Below, piece by piece: positions 1 through 8,376 of a DNA stretch of 64,000 bases. Position 1 is the first letter of the stretch. Each line of letters starts with the position of its first letter. The position numbers and the translations under genes were made by a program. A model generated the notes under the pieces. The model saw only the letters and a list, made by a program, of their open reading frames with translations, was not told where the DNA came from and did not search any database. This DNA comes from Streptomyces mangrovisoli. Lineage in GTDB: Bacteria; Actinomycetota; Actinomycetes; Streptomycetales; Streptomycetaceae. Location of the stretch: positions 124,001-188,000 of the forward strand of contig NZ_LAVA02000011.1 of assembly GCF_000974985.2 (NCBI RefSeq). Reading direction: 5' to 3'.

Positions 1-546
1 GTGGTGCTCACGGTCGCCGCGGGGGTGGCCGCCGCGGTCGCCGCCGGGGTGGCCGTGACCGTGCTGACCAGGCCGTCGACGCCCACGGAGGTCCGGGTCA
101 CGGACCGCACCGGGCGGGTGGTCGCCGAGGTGCCCGCCGGCTGGGGCCGCCAGCTGCGCGACGCGGGCTGGAACCCCAAGGCGCTGGGGCTCGGCTCGGC
201 GCAGGAGCCGGGGCTCGCGGTCGCCGACGACCTCGGGAAGTGGCAGGACCTCACGCAGGACGTCAACGGCCTCTTCATCGGCGTCAGCGAGCACGGCAGC
301 GTCACCCCGAAGGTGGACGCGCTCACCCACTCCGGCTGCCACTACGACGGCAGCCGGTCCTGGGCGGGCGGCGACTGGCGCGGACGTATCCGCAGCTGGG
401 ACGCGTGCGCGGGCGGCGGCTCGGTCACCGAGACGGCGCTGACACCGTCCGGCGGCGGGGCGCAGCCGCAGGTGTACGTGCAGGTCAGGCAGGACGGCGG
501 GGCGGACGCGACCGAGCGCATACTGCGGTCGCTGCGGGTCACCTGA
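1..546 (+). CDS. membrane-anchored protein, C-terminal part (partial at window edge)
   Basis: The reading frame is open from the first base, so the true start may lie outside the window. The visible part begins with an Ala/Val-rich hydrophobic helix (about residues 2-23) followed by a roughly 155-residue domain with two cysteines (in SGCHYD and SWDACAG) that could form a disulphide, so the domain is probably extracytoplasmic. Streptomycete Ser/Thr kinases often end in this way after their transmembrane helix, so this may be the sensor end of such a kinase, but no kinase motif is visible. The role is inference only. A 244-bp gap without a convincing gene follows. Confidence 0.5.
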   Translation: MVLTVAAGVAAAVAAGVAVTVLTRPSTPTEVRVTDRTGRVVAEVPAGWGRQLRDAGWNPKALGLGSAQEPGLAVADDLGKWQDLTQDVNGLFIGVSEHGSVTPKVDALTHSGCHYDGSRSWAGGDWRGRIRSWDACAGGGSVTETALTPSGGGAQPQVYVQVRQDGGADATERILRSLRVT

Positions 547-790
547 GGCAAGTCCGCGAGCCTCTGCGCCGACAACAGGGCTGGACGGTCCGCGAGCCCC
601 CGCCCCGACGGCACGAGACGGTCCGCGGGCCGCTCGCCGACGGCGGAAACCGGCCCGATCGGGCAATTTTTCGAGCGCGCCGCGAACTTTTCCCCGCCGA
701 CACGCATCGGACACTCATGACGGCGCACTCGGCGCCGTACGCACGCACCACCGCCGCGCACCACGCGGTGAACCCTCAGGAGTGTGAAAG

Positions 791-1513
791 ATGGCGTACA
801 CGTCCCAGTCCTCGCACCGGGCGGCCGCCCTGCTCGCGAGCGCGGTCGCCGCACTGGGTCTGCTGACCGCCTGCGGCTCCGGCAACGACTCGGCGAGCAC
901 TCCGCAGAAGGTGTCCGGTACGGCCGCGCCCGCGACCGGCGGCAGCGACAGCGCGTCCGACGGCACCACGGACACCGGCACCGGCAAGGCCACCGACGCC
1001 TCGTCCGGCACGTCGTCCTCCGGCACGTCCACGGCCAAGACCGGCTCGACCGGCGGCTCGACGTCGGGCGGCACCGGCACCAAGACCGCGACGAGCACCC
1101 GCTGCCACACCTCCGAGCTGAAGGCGTCCGTCGGCGGCAACGACCCGGGCGCGGGGCAGGAGAACTTCCCGCTCGTGCTCACCAACACCTCCGGCCGCAC
1201 CTGCACCGTGCGCGGCTATCCGGGCGCCGCGTTCACGGACTCCGCGGGCAAGCAGCTCGGTCCCGACCCCAAGCGCTCCTCGGGCACGCCGACCACGGTC
1301 ACGCTCAAGCCCGGCCAGAGCGCGTGGGCGGGGCTGACCTTCTCCAACCCCGAGATCAGCGGCGCCGCGACGGCGACGCCCAGCACCCTGGTGGTCACCC
1401 CGCCCGACGAGCTGGACCCGCTGAAGGTGGCCTGGAGCGGGGGCAAGGTGCCGGTCTCCGGCAACTCCTCCTCGGTGTTCCTGACGGTCCTCAGCCCCGG
1501 TACGGGGCCCTGA
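791..1513 (+). CDS. DUF4232 lipoprotein
   Basis: A 240-residue secreted lipoprotein. The signal peptide ends in the lipobox LLTAC (lipidated Cys near residue 29). A long Ser/Thr/Gly-rich linker (about residues 35-100) precedes a C-terminal DUF4232 beta-sandwich domain. The domain shows the typical paired Cys in 'CHTSEL' and 'RTCTVRGYPG', and the 'LKPGQSAWAGLTF' strand. AGGAG at 778-782 sits 8 nt before the ATG. DUF4232 proteins are common cell-surface proteins of actinobacteria whose function is unknown. The gene stands alone and is followed by a strong terminator hairpin. Confidence 0.85.
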   Translation: MAYTSQSSHRAAALLASAVAALGLLTACGSGNDSASTPQKVSGTAAPATGGSDSASDGTTDTGTGKATDASSGTSSSGTSTAKTGSTGGSTSGGTGTKTATSTRCHTSELKASVGGNDPGAGQENFPLVLTNTSGRTCTVRGYPGAAFTDSAGKQLGPDPKRSSGTPTTVTLKPGQSAWAGLTFSNPEISGAATATPSTLVVTPPDELDPLKVAWSGGKVPVSGNSSSVFLTVLSPGTGP

Positions 1514-1538
1514 CGGCCCCACCGCCCCGCGCCTTCCC

Positions 1539-1571
1539 GCACCCCGTCACCGGCCGCCGGTGACGGGGTGC
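1539..1571 (+). terminator. intrinsic terminator hairpin
   Basis: A perfect 15-bp stem (1539-1553 pairing with 1557-1571) with a 3-nt loop, 25 nt after the DUF4232 stop codon. There is no T tract, as usual for high-GC actinobacterial terminators. Confidence 0.85.
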
Positions 1572-1716
1572 GCCGTGTCCGCCGCCCCGGGTTTGTCACA
1601 GGACCGCTACACGTCCCCGCCGCCGCGACCTTTCTCGCGCCCCCGCCCATCGAACCCGGTCGACCGACACCGAACGGCTCCGGCACGGGGCCGCGAGAAG
1701 GAAACCGGGGACGCAC

Positions 1717-2970
1717 ATGAGCGGCATATCACGCAGGCGGCTGCTGACCGCGGGGGCGGCGACGGCGACGGCGGGCGCACTCGGCGCGCTCTCCGCCTGC
1801 GCGCCGGGCGGCCGGTCCGCCGGGGGCGACGGCTCCGCGCCGGGCCGGGGCGAGGGGGCGCGGCAGGCGCGGCTGGTGCGGCTGATCGGCGACGGGTCCA
1901 CCGCCGACACCGGCCCGCAGCCCAAGCAGCCGAAGCCCGAGCGGCTGCGGGCGGGCGAGCGGCCGCCGCAGTTCGTGGTGCTGTCCTGGGACGGCGCGGG
2001 CGAGTTGAGCAACAAGCTGTTCTCCCGCTTCCGCAAGGTCGCCGCCGACCACGGCGCGTCGATGACGTTCTTCCTCAGCGGGATCTACACCCTGCCCGAG
2101 GCCAAGAAGGACCTCTACCGGCCGCCGCGGCACCCCGTCGGCGCGTCCGCGATCGGCTATCTCGCCGACCGGCACATCCACGCGACCCTCCAGCAGGTGC
2201 GGGCCGCCTGGCTGGAGGGCCACGAGATCGGCACGCACTTCAACGGACACTTCTGCGGCGCCGACGGGGTGCGCAACTGGACGCCCGCGGAGTGGCGCAG
2301 CGAGATCGACCAGGCCGTACGCTTCGTCACCCAGTGGCGCACCACGACCGGTTTCACCGATCTGGACCCACTGCCCTTCGACTACCGCAAGGAGCTGACC
2401 GGCGGCCGGACACCCTGTCTCGAGGGCCAGTCGGCGCTGCTGCCGACCGCGGCCGCGCTCGGCTGGACGTACGACGCCAGCTCCCCGGGCGGCCTGCAGA
2501 TCTGGCCGGGCAAGGTGCAGGGCGGGAAGATCTGGGACTTCCCGCTGCAGTCCATACCGCTGGCCGGGCACTCCTTCCAGGTCCTGTCGATGGACTACAA
2601 CATGATGTTCAACCAGTCCGGCGGCAATCCGCTGGGCGACAGGGCCCGGTACGGCGTCTGGCGCACCCAGGCCCGGGACACGTATCTGAACGGGTTCCGC
2701 CGCGCCCACTCCACCAACCGCGCCCCGTTCTTCATCGGCAACCACTTCGAGCGCTGGAACGGCGGCATCTACATGGACGCCGTCGAGGAGGCGGTCGCCG
2801 GCATGGCCCAGTACGACGACGTGCGGTTCGTGTCCTTCCGTCAGCTCGTGCACTGGCTGGAGGCCCAGGATCCGGCGGTGCTGTCGAAGCTGCGCACGCT
2901 CTCCCCGGGGCAGGCCCCGACGGGCGGCTGGGCGGAGTTCCTGGGCGCGGCGGGGAACAAGGCCGCGTGA
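1717..2970 (+). CDS. Tat-exported polysaccharide-deacetylase-like lipoprotein
   Basis: A 417-residue protein with a twin-arginine signal (SRRRLLTAG) and a lipobox-like LSACAPG near residue 28, so it is probably a Tat-exported lipoprotein. The body resembles the NodB/polysaccharide deacetylase fold: an early 'VLSWDGAGE' strand, 'MTFFLSGIYTL' (the usual TFF motif), 'GHEIGTHFNGHFCG' (H-x3-H metal site), and a late 'FIGNHFERWN' strand. It may trim acetyl groups from a cell-wall or exopolysaccharide, but the substrate is unknown. The metal site is less canonical than in NodB, so a non-catalytic role is possible. The 3' end, with its stop codon, belongs to an imperfect tandem duplication that continues downstream. 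Confidence 0.7.
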   Translation: MSGISRRRLLTAGAATATAGALGALSACAPGGRSAGGDGSAPGRGEGARQARLVRLIGDGSTADTGPQPKQPKPERLRAGERPPQFVVLSWDGAGELSNKLFSRFRKVAADHGASMTFFLSGIYTLPEAKKDLYRPPRHPVGASAIGYLADRHIHATLQQVRAAWLEGHEIGTHFNGHFCGADGVRNWTPAEWRSEIDQAVRFVTQWRTTTGFTDLDPLPFDYRKELTGGRTPCLEGQSALLPTAAALGWTYDASSPGGLQIWPGKVQGGKIWDFPLQSIPLAGHSFQVLSMDYNMMFNQSGGNPLGDRARYGVWRTQARDTYLNGFRRAHSTNRAPFFIGNHFERWNGGIYMDAVEEAVAGMAQYDDVRFVSFRQLVHWLEAQDPAVLSKLRTLSPGQAPTGGWAEFLGAAGNKAA

Positions 2971-3010
2971 GCGGCGCGGTGGGGAACAAGGCTGCAGGCG
3001 GCGCGGCGGG
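2944..3010. repeat. imperfect tandem repeat (about 29 bp) across the stop codon
   Basis: The segment GGCGCGGCGGGGAACAAGGC at 2944 recurs at 2973 with two changes, and its first 11 bases recur at 3000. The array covers the last codons and stop of the upstream gene and runs into the intergenic space. Confidence 0.7.
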
Positions 3011-3090
3011 TACCCGGTCGGGGCGGATGTGCGGGCCCGTCTGTTTTCATGGGCGGGCACCGCCTGATCACCGCCCGAAGGACCGACTCC

Positions 3091-4347
3091 TTGAACACCC
3101 CGCTCGCCGAGACCCTCTCCGTCCTCCTGCTCGTCGCCGTCCTCGCGTGGGCGGTCGTACGGCCCTTCGGCTGGCCGGAGGCCGTCCTCGCGGTCCCGGC
3201 CGCCGGTGTCGCCGTCGTGACGGGCGCGATCTCGCTCGACCACGCCAGGGCGGAGACGGCTCAGCTCGGGCCGGTGGTCTGGTTTCTCGCGGCGGTGCTG
3301 GTGCTGGCCCACTTCTGCGATGTGGAGGGGCTGTTCCAGGCGTGCGGGGCGTGGATGGCGCGCTGGTCGGCGGGGCGGCCGGTGCGGCTGCTGACGGCGG
3401 TGTTCGCGCTGGCGTCGGTGATCACGGCGGTACTCAGCCTGGACGCCACGATCGTGCTGCTGACGCCGGTGGTGTTCGCGACCGCGGGCCGTTCCGGCGT
3501 GCGCGCGAAGCCCCATGTGTACGCGTGCACCCATCTGTCGAACACGGCGTCGCTGCTGCTGCCCGTCTCCAACCTGACCAACCTGCTGGCGTTCGCGGCG
3601 AGCGGGCTGACGTTCACGAAGTTCGCCGGGCTGATGGTGCTGCCGTGGCTGGCCGCGATCGGTGTCGAGTACGTCGTCTTCCGGCGGTTCTTCGCCCGGG
3701 ACCTGGCGGCCGCGGCGCCCGCCCCGGACACCGCGCAGGCGCCCGAACTGCCGCTGTTCGCGCTGGTCACGGTGGGCTGCACGCTGGCGGGCTTCGTGCT
3801 GGCGTCGGCGGTCGGCCTGGACCCGGCGTGGGCGGCGACGGCGGGCGCGCTGGTGCTGGCGGGGCGGTCGCTGCTGCGCGGGAGGGCTGGGCCGCTGGAC
3901 GTGGTGAAGGCGGCGGCGCCCGCGTTCCTGGCGTTCGTGCTGGCGCTCGGCATCGTGGTGCGCGCGGTCGTGGACAACGGCCTGGCCGACGCCCTCGGGG
4001 ACGTGCTGCCCGGCGGCGAGGGGCTCGCCGCGCTGCTGGGGATCGCGGCGATCGCCGCCGTGCTGGCGAACCTGATCAACAATCTGCCCGCGGTGCTGGT
4101 CCTGCTGCCGCTCGCGGCTCCGGCGGGGGCGGGCGCGGTGCTCGCGGTGCTGCTCGGGGTGAACATCGGACCGAACCTGACGTACGCCGGTTCGCTCGCC
4201 ACCCTGCTGTGGCGGCGCATTCTGCACCAGCACGAACACGGCGTGGATCTCAAGGAGTTCACCCTGCTGGGGTTGCTCGCCGTGCCGTCCGCGCTGGCCG
4301 TGGCGGTGGTGGCACTGTGGGGGTCCTTGCAGGTGATGGGAGGCTGA
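3091..4347 (+). CDS. ArsB/NhaD-superfamily (SLC13-like) ion permease
   Basis: A polytopic membrane protein of about 418 residues with roughly 10-12 hydrophobic segments. The 'LLPVSNLTNLLAFAASG' and 'VLANLINNLPAVLVLLPL' repeats are the paired hairpin-like Asn/Pro motifs of the ArsB/NhaD/CitM superfamily. Members export arsenite or exchange Na+/H+, or carry dicarboxylates; no ArsR or ArsC gene is nearby, so arsenic specificity is not supported. I chose the TTG at 3091 because GAAGGA at 3077-3082 lies 8 nt upstream; an in-frame ATG at 3049 has no ribosome-binding site. The gene is followed after 4 nt by the USP-like gene, so the two are almost certainly cotranscribed. Confidence 0.75.
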   Translation: MNTPLAETLSVLLLVAVLAWAVVRPFGWPEAVLAVPAAGVAVVTGAISLDHARAETAQLGPVVWFLAAVLVLAHFCDVEGLFQACGAWMARWSAGRPVRLLTAVFALASVITAVLSLDATIVLLTPVVFATAGRSGVRAKPHVYACTHLSNTASLLLPVSNLTNLLAFAASGLTFTKFAGLMVLPWLAAIGVEYVVFRRFFARDLAAAAPAPDTAQAPELPLFALVTVGCTLAGFVLASAVGLDPAWAATAGALVLAGRSLLRGRAGPLDVVKAAAPAFLAFVLALGIVVRAVVDNGLADALGDVLPGGEGLAALLGIAAIAAVLANLINNLPAVLVLLPLAAPAGAGAVLAVLLGVNIGPNLTYAGSLATLLWRRILHQHEHGVDLKEFTLLGLLAVPSALAVAVVALWGSLQVMGG

Positions 4348-4351
4348 CGGG

Positions 4352-4837
4352 ATGCGTGTGATCGCCTGGCTGGTGGAGGGCACCTGGCCCGCGTGCGTGG
4401 ACGCCGTGCGCCGCCACGCGCCGGAGTCGTCCGAGGTGGTGCTGTTGCATGTCAGCGGGCCCGATGTGCCGGACCTGGCGCACGGGGCGTTCGCCGGGCT
4501 GCTCGGGCGGGGCCGTTCGGAGCCCGACCCGGGCGACCGGCTGGCGGTGCTCGGCGCCGGCTCGGCGACCGAGTTGCTGGCGGCGGCGGCCGGGCGGCTC
4601 GGGCGGCCGTGCGAGCGGCTGGAGCGGGGCGGGCGGGTGGAGCGCGAGGTGGTGGCGGCCTCGGAGGGCGCCGATCTGCTGGTGGTGGCCCGGGACGGCG
4701 ACCGCGAACGGCTCGGTCCGCACAGCCTGGGCCCGGCGGCCCGCTTCGTCGTCGACCACGCGCCCTGCCCGGTACTGCTGGTGTGGCCGGAGGCCGCTCC
4801 GGATCTGACGACACTGCCTCCGCCGCCGCGGCACTGA
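4352..4837 (+). CDS. universal-stress-protein-like domain protein
   Basis: A 161-residue protein with the alternating beta/alpha pattern of the USP fold: an N-terminal 'MRVIAWLVEG' strand, 'VVLLHVSG' second strand, an 'EGADLLVVARDG' strand, and the closing 'LGPAARFVVDHAPCPVLLVW' segment, which matches the USP end motif (G-S-V-x2-x2-H-A-x-C-P-V-L-V-V). The usual ATP loop G-x2-G-x9-G-S is poorly kept, so it may not bind ATP. The start is 4 nt after the permease stop, with a GGAGG inside that gene's last codons. It is probably a regulatory partner of the permease, by inference from the tight coupling. Confidence 0.7.
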   Translation: MRVIAWLVEGTWPACVDAVRRHAPESSEVVLLHVSGPDVPDLAHGAFAGLLGRGRSEPDPGDRLAVLGAGSATELLAAAAGRLGRPCERLERGGRVEREVVAASEGADLLVVARDGDRERLGPHSLGPAARFVVDHAPCPVLLVWPEAAPDLTTLPPPPRH

Positions 4838-4860
4838 AAGGGGGGTGTCGGCGCGGCGGT

Positions 4861-6663
4861 TCAGCGGGCCCCGCCGCGGCCGCCTCCGCCGCCGAAGCCG
4901 CCGCCGCCGTGGTCGGAGTGCCCGTCGCCGCACGTGTAGCCGTCGCACGGGGTGTCCGTCGTCGGGTCGTCGGCGGGCGTGGACTGCGCGGCGCTCGGGG
5001 AGGCCGAGCCGGCCCGCGAGGCGGGCGAGGCGGTCGGCGAACTCTGCTTGAGCGGAACCGTCTTGGGGGCCGCCGTGGCGGACGGGGAGCTGTCGGCGTC
5101 CCAGTTGACGGATTCCATCTGGGTGCCGGGCACAGAGGTGTCGATCACCCAGCGCTGGTTGGTCGCGTCGGTGCGGTTCTTCAGCACCAGGGCGCCGCCG
5201 CCGTCCGTCGCGGCCGGGGTCAGGGCGAGGTTCTGGTTCCAGCGCGGGACGAGGACGCCCTGGAGGGTGAAGTCGTAGCGCAGATTGCGGTCGGTGGTGT
5301 CCGTGCACGGTTCGAGCCGCACCGTATAGGCCAGATGGGAGTCGAGGCAGAGGCCGGGGTCGGCGCCGTTGCGCAGCTGCCCGTCGCTCTCGTACGACCA
5401 CTGCTGGGTGGCCGAGCCGGTGCACTTGGCGAGCTGGGTCTCCGCGTCCCGGACCGCCTTGCCGCCGGTCACGGCGATGCACAGCCCGGAGGAGACATTG
5501 TGCAGCCGGCCGCGCAGGGCGCCCTTGGAGGTGACCCCGGCGCCGGCCGCCGAGGCGCTGGCGGAGGGCCGGCCGGCCGTGCCCGAGGCGGCGCTGCCGG
5601 CCGCGGCGCTGGAGCTGTCCTGCGAGCTGAGCACCGACCACAGCGCCAGCGGCAGGACGACCAGGGCACTGACGGTCGCGACGGCCGCGGCAAGGTTGCG
5701 GCGACGGGCCCGGCGGGCCGCCCGCTGGGCCACGCGGCGCGAGCCCGGACCGGCCGCGGGGGGAGCCGTGTCGTCGAAGGGCTCGCCCCCGGCCAGCACG
5801 GTTTCGGCGGACGGTACGGCCGTCTCGGCGCCGGCGGCCGGGCCGTCGGCGGCGCCGCTCAGCCGGGCCTCGTGGTAGGCGCGGCCGCCCCAGCCGAGCA
5901 CCGCCTCGGCCAGCGCGGTGCCGAGCAGTCCCGGTGCGAACTGGGCGAGTTGGTCGGCGGTGTGCCGGCAGTGGGTGCAGCGCCCGAGGTGCTCCTGGAG
6001 GTCGGGGTCGACGTCGACACCGCCGCGCCGGTAGGTGACGTCCAGCATCCGTATGTAGCGCAGGCACTCGTCCTCGGGGGCGAGTTCGCGGTGCACCTGG
6101 AGGCACTCCTCGCGCAACCGCCCGTGGGCGCGCTCGAGTTCGACCTCGGCGCCCAGCACGTCGAGGCCCACCAGCGCGGCCGGGACGGTGAGCGGGTCCG
6201 CCTCGACCTCGGTGTGCCACAGCAGGGCGCGGGCGGACTGCGGCAGCCGCTGGAACGCGCGGGACAGCAGCCGCCGTTCGGCCGTGGGCAGCAGCCGGGC
6301 GGAGGCCCGCTCGCCGCCCGCGCGCAGGTCCGGATGGAGCAGTTCCAGGCGTCCGTCGGTCTCCCACTCGGCGGCGATGCGGCGCACGGTGACGAGGAGT
6401 TCGGGCCGCCAGCCGGACGTGGGCCCTGCCTGGCGGATGGTCTCGCCGAAGATCCGGGTGAAGGTGGCGGTGGTGAGCATGCCCGCGGCGCGCGGGCCGT
6501 CGGTGCACATCCGGGCGTAGGCGAAGGCGGCTTCCCAGTGGCGGTCCAGCAGTTCACCGACCGGGTGGAGCGCGGGTGTCGACCCGGTCCACTTCTTCAG
6601 TTCCGCGCTGAGTTGTTCGTCCGTGACGTCGAACAATGGGGCCCGAGCCGGGGAATTCGACAT
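4861..6663 (-). CDS. sigma-like / zinc-finger / transmembrane / ricin-lectin fusion protein
   Basis: A 600-residue protein. Residues about 40-75 resemble ECF sigma region 2 and about 125-185 resemble region 4. H225-x3-C229-x2-C232 is a zinc-binding anti-sigma (ZAS/zf-HC2) signature. Residues 323-346 form one transmembrane helix after an Arg-rich stop-transfer stretch. Residues about 380-510 are a ricin-type beta-trefoil with QQW and NQRW carbohydrate-site motifs. The outer tail is Ser/Pro-rich and ends in Gly/His/Arg. The order places the sigma-like and zinc modules inside the cell and the lectin outside, as a one-piece carbohydrate sensor. I chose the internal ATG that gives MSNSP; an upstream in-frame start at 6723 would add 20 unlikely residues. 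Whether it still binds DNA or RNA polymerase is unknown. Confidence 0.75.
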   Translation of the reverse strand: MSNSPARAPLFDVTDEQLSAELKKWTGSTPALHPVGELLDRHWEAAFAYARMCTDGPRAAGMLTTATFTRIFGETIRQAGPTSGWRPELLVTVRRIAAEWETDGRLELLHPDLRAGGERASARLLPTAERRLLSRAFQRLPQSARALLWHTEVEADPLTVPAALVGLDVLGAEVELERAHGRLREECLQVHRELAPEDECLRYIRMLDVTYRRGGVDVDPDLQEHLGRCTHCRHTADQLAQFAPGLLGTALAEAVLGWGGRAYHEARLSGAADGPAAGAETAVPSAETVLAGGEPFDDTAPPAAGPGSRRVAQRAARRARRRNLAAAVATVSALVVLPLALWSVLSSQDSSSAAAGSAASGTAGRPSASASAAGAGVTSKGALRGRLHNVSSGLCIAVTGGKAVRDAETQLAKCTGSATQQWSYESDGQLRNGADPGLCLDSHLAYTVRLEPCTDTTDRNLRYDFTLQGVLVPRWNQNLALTPAATDGGGALVLKNRTDATNQRWVIDTSVPGTQMESVNWDADSSPSATAAPKTVPLKQSSPTASPASRAGSASPSAAQSTPADDPTTDTPCDGYTCGDGHSDHGGGGFGGGGGRGGAR

Positions 6664-7239
6664 GCCTGCGTCTCTCACCGCTGCATTCCTTCCACAAACA
6701 CCACGGCTATCGGTCCATACCAACGGCCATACGACAGGGCGGGGGCCTGACCGGTCCCGGTCGCACGGGTTTCGGCACCGCGAACGTCCGCCTACGGCAG
6801 CTCATTTGAGACGGTGGGGGGTCGAACTGAGCGGCCGTTGTGCGCACAGCGGGAAAACAGTGGGCCGCGCGCCGTCAGGGCACACCTTTGCACAGGTCAG
6901 CGCGCGTGAACAAGTGATGCAGGTGGTTTTCCGCACAGGGCCGCCGGGCCTGCGACATTGACAAATCGTCAACGCGGAGAGGGGTCGGATTCGGCCGTGC
7001 GCGACGGTATTCGGGGCCGCAAATCACCAGGCTCCGGGCGGGCGCATTGGCCAACCATTGGGCACCCGCCCGACCTCAGGTCGCGCGCCGCGCGCGGGTT
7101 CGGCCACCTTCTCCGTGAACCAATGACGGGGCGCCGCGACGCCGGGACGATCAATGCCGGACACCGGACGCCGGGCGCGCGCGGGACGCTTTCGCGGCGC
7201 GGCACGGGCCGCTGTTCCCGTGCCGCGCGGCGTGGGACG
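6664..7239. other. intergenic region without a convincing gene
   Basis: About 575 bp between the starts of the lectin gene and the terminator of the aldo-keto reductase gene, visibly less GC-rich around 6660-6980 than the flanking genes. It should hold the promoter of the lectin gene. A loose inverted pair (GGGAAAAC near 6849, GTTTTCC near 6924) is present. Short frames here lack codon bias and ribosome-binding sites. Confidence 0.5.
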
Positions 7240-7255
7240 CGTGCCGCGCGGCACG
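7240..7255 (-). terminator. palindrome downstream of the aldo-keto reductase gene
   Basis: A perfect 16-bp palindrome (CGTGCCGCGCGGCACG), 27 bp beyond the reductase stop codon on the minus strand. It would form a short GC hairpin and is a likely terminator. Confidence 0.5.
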
Positions 7256-7281
7256 GCTGATGGTCCGTCAGGACAACGCTG

Positions 7282-8253
7282 TCAGGAGTGCCCGCTGATC
7301 GCGTGCGGCGTGTAGGGCGCCTCCAGTTCCTCCAGTTCCTTGTCGCTCAGGCCGAGTTCGACGGCCGCGACCGCGTCCTCGATGTGCTGCGGACGGGACG
7401 CGCCGACGATCGGGGCGGCCACGGTGTCCTGGTGCAGCAGCCACGCGAGGGCGACCTGGGCGCGCGGCACGGCCCGCTCGCCCGCGATCCGGGTGACGGC
7501 CTCGACGATGGTGCGGTCGCCCTCCTGGTAGAGCCGGCCGCCGAAGGTGTCGTTGGCGCTGCGTTCGGTGGTGGTCCCCCAGTCACGGGTGAGCCGGCCG
7601 CGGGCCAGCGGGCTCCACGGCACCACGCCGACCCCCTGGTCCCGGCAGAGCGGCAGCATCTCGCGCTCCTCCTCGCGGTAGAGGAGGTTGTAGTGGTTCT
7701 GCATCGACACGAACTTCGTCCAGCCGTGCCGCTCCGCGGTGTACTGCGCCTTGGAGAACTCCCACGCCCACATCGAACTCGCCCCGATGTAGCGGACCTT
7801 GCCCGCCTTGACCAGATCGTGCAGCGCCTCCATCGTCTCCTCGACGGGTGTGGCGTGGTCGTAGCGGTGGATCTGGTAGAGGTCGACGTAGTCGGTGCCC
7901 AGCCGGGCGAGACTGTGGTCGATCTCGGACATGATCGCCTTGCGGGACAGCCCGTGACCGTTGGGTCCGGGCCGGGTGCGGCCGTGCACCTTGGTGGCCA
8001 GCACGATCTCGTCGCGCCGGGCGAAGTCCTTCAGCGCCCTGCCGACGATCTCCTCGCTGGTGCCGTCGGAGTAGACGTTGGCCGTGTCGAAGAAGTTGAT
8101 CCCCGACTCCAGGGCCTGCCGGATCAGCGGACGCGACGCCTCCTCGTCGAGCGTCCACTCGTGCGTACCGCGGTCCGGGAGACCGTAGGTCATGCAGCCC
8201 AGACAGATCCGCGACACGTCCAGGCCCGTCGAACCGAGCTTCACGTACTGCAT
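7282..8253 (-). CDS. aldo/keto reductase
   Basis: A 323-residue (beta/alpha)8 NADPH-dependent oxidoreductase. The catalytic tetrad is visible: Asp and Tyr in 'FFDTANVYSDG', Lys in 'VLATKVHG', and His in 'YQIHRYD'. The cofactor end shows 'VGVVPWSPLARGRL' and 'PIVGASRPQHIEDA', the motifs for the NADPH phosphate. It reduces small aldehydes or ketones; the physiological substrate cannot be told. The start ATG gives MQYVKLGSTGLDVS, the usual family N-terminus; a longer upstream frame is ignored. It is transcribed divergently from the GH114 lipoprotein gene. Confidence 0.93.
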   Translation of the reverse strand: MQYVKLGSTGLDVSRICLGCMTYGLPDRGTHEWTLDEEASRPLIRQALESGINFFDTANVYSDGTSEEIVGRALKDFARRDEIVLATKVHGRTRPGPNGHGLSRKAIMSEIDHSLARLGTDYVDLYQIHRYDHATPVEETMEALHDLVKAGKVRYIGASSMWAWEFSKAQYTAERHGWTKFVSMQNHYNLLYREEEREMLPLCRDQGVGVVPWSPLARGRLTRDWGTTTERSANDTFGGRLYQEGDRTIVEAVTRIAGERAVPRAQVALAWLLHQDTVAAPIVGASRPQHIEDAVAAVELGLSDKELEELEAPYTPHAISGHS

Positions 8254-8376
8254 CGTTGCTGCTCCTGCCCTCGGGATGAGTACCGGAATTACCGCAGCCG
8301 AGCGTACGTCGTGGCCCGCGCCCGGCCGGGTCCCGCCGGTGCGACTTGACCGCCGCCGACGCCGGACGATTGGATC

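Noticed and set aside
3091..4347. Arsenic resistance operon
   Set aside because: The permease is of the broad ArsB/NhaD class and is paired with a USP-like gene; no arsR, arsC or arsT is nearby.
1560..4361. Very long (over 880 residue) open frames on both strands over the deacetylase and permease genes
   Set aside because: Arg/Gly/Pro-rich composition typical of shadow frames in high-GC DNA; real genes are in another frame with signal peptides and domains.
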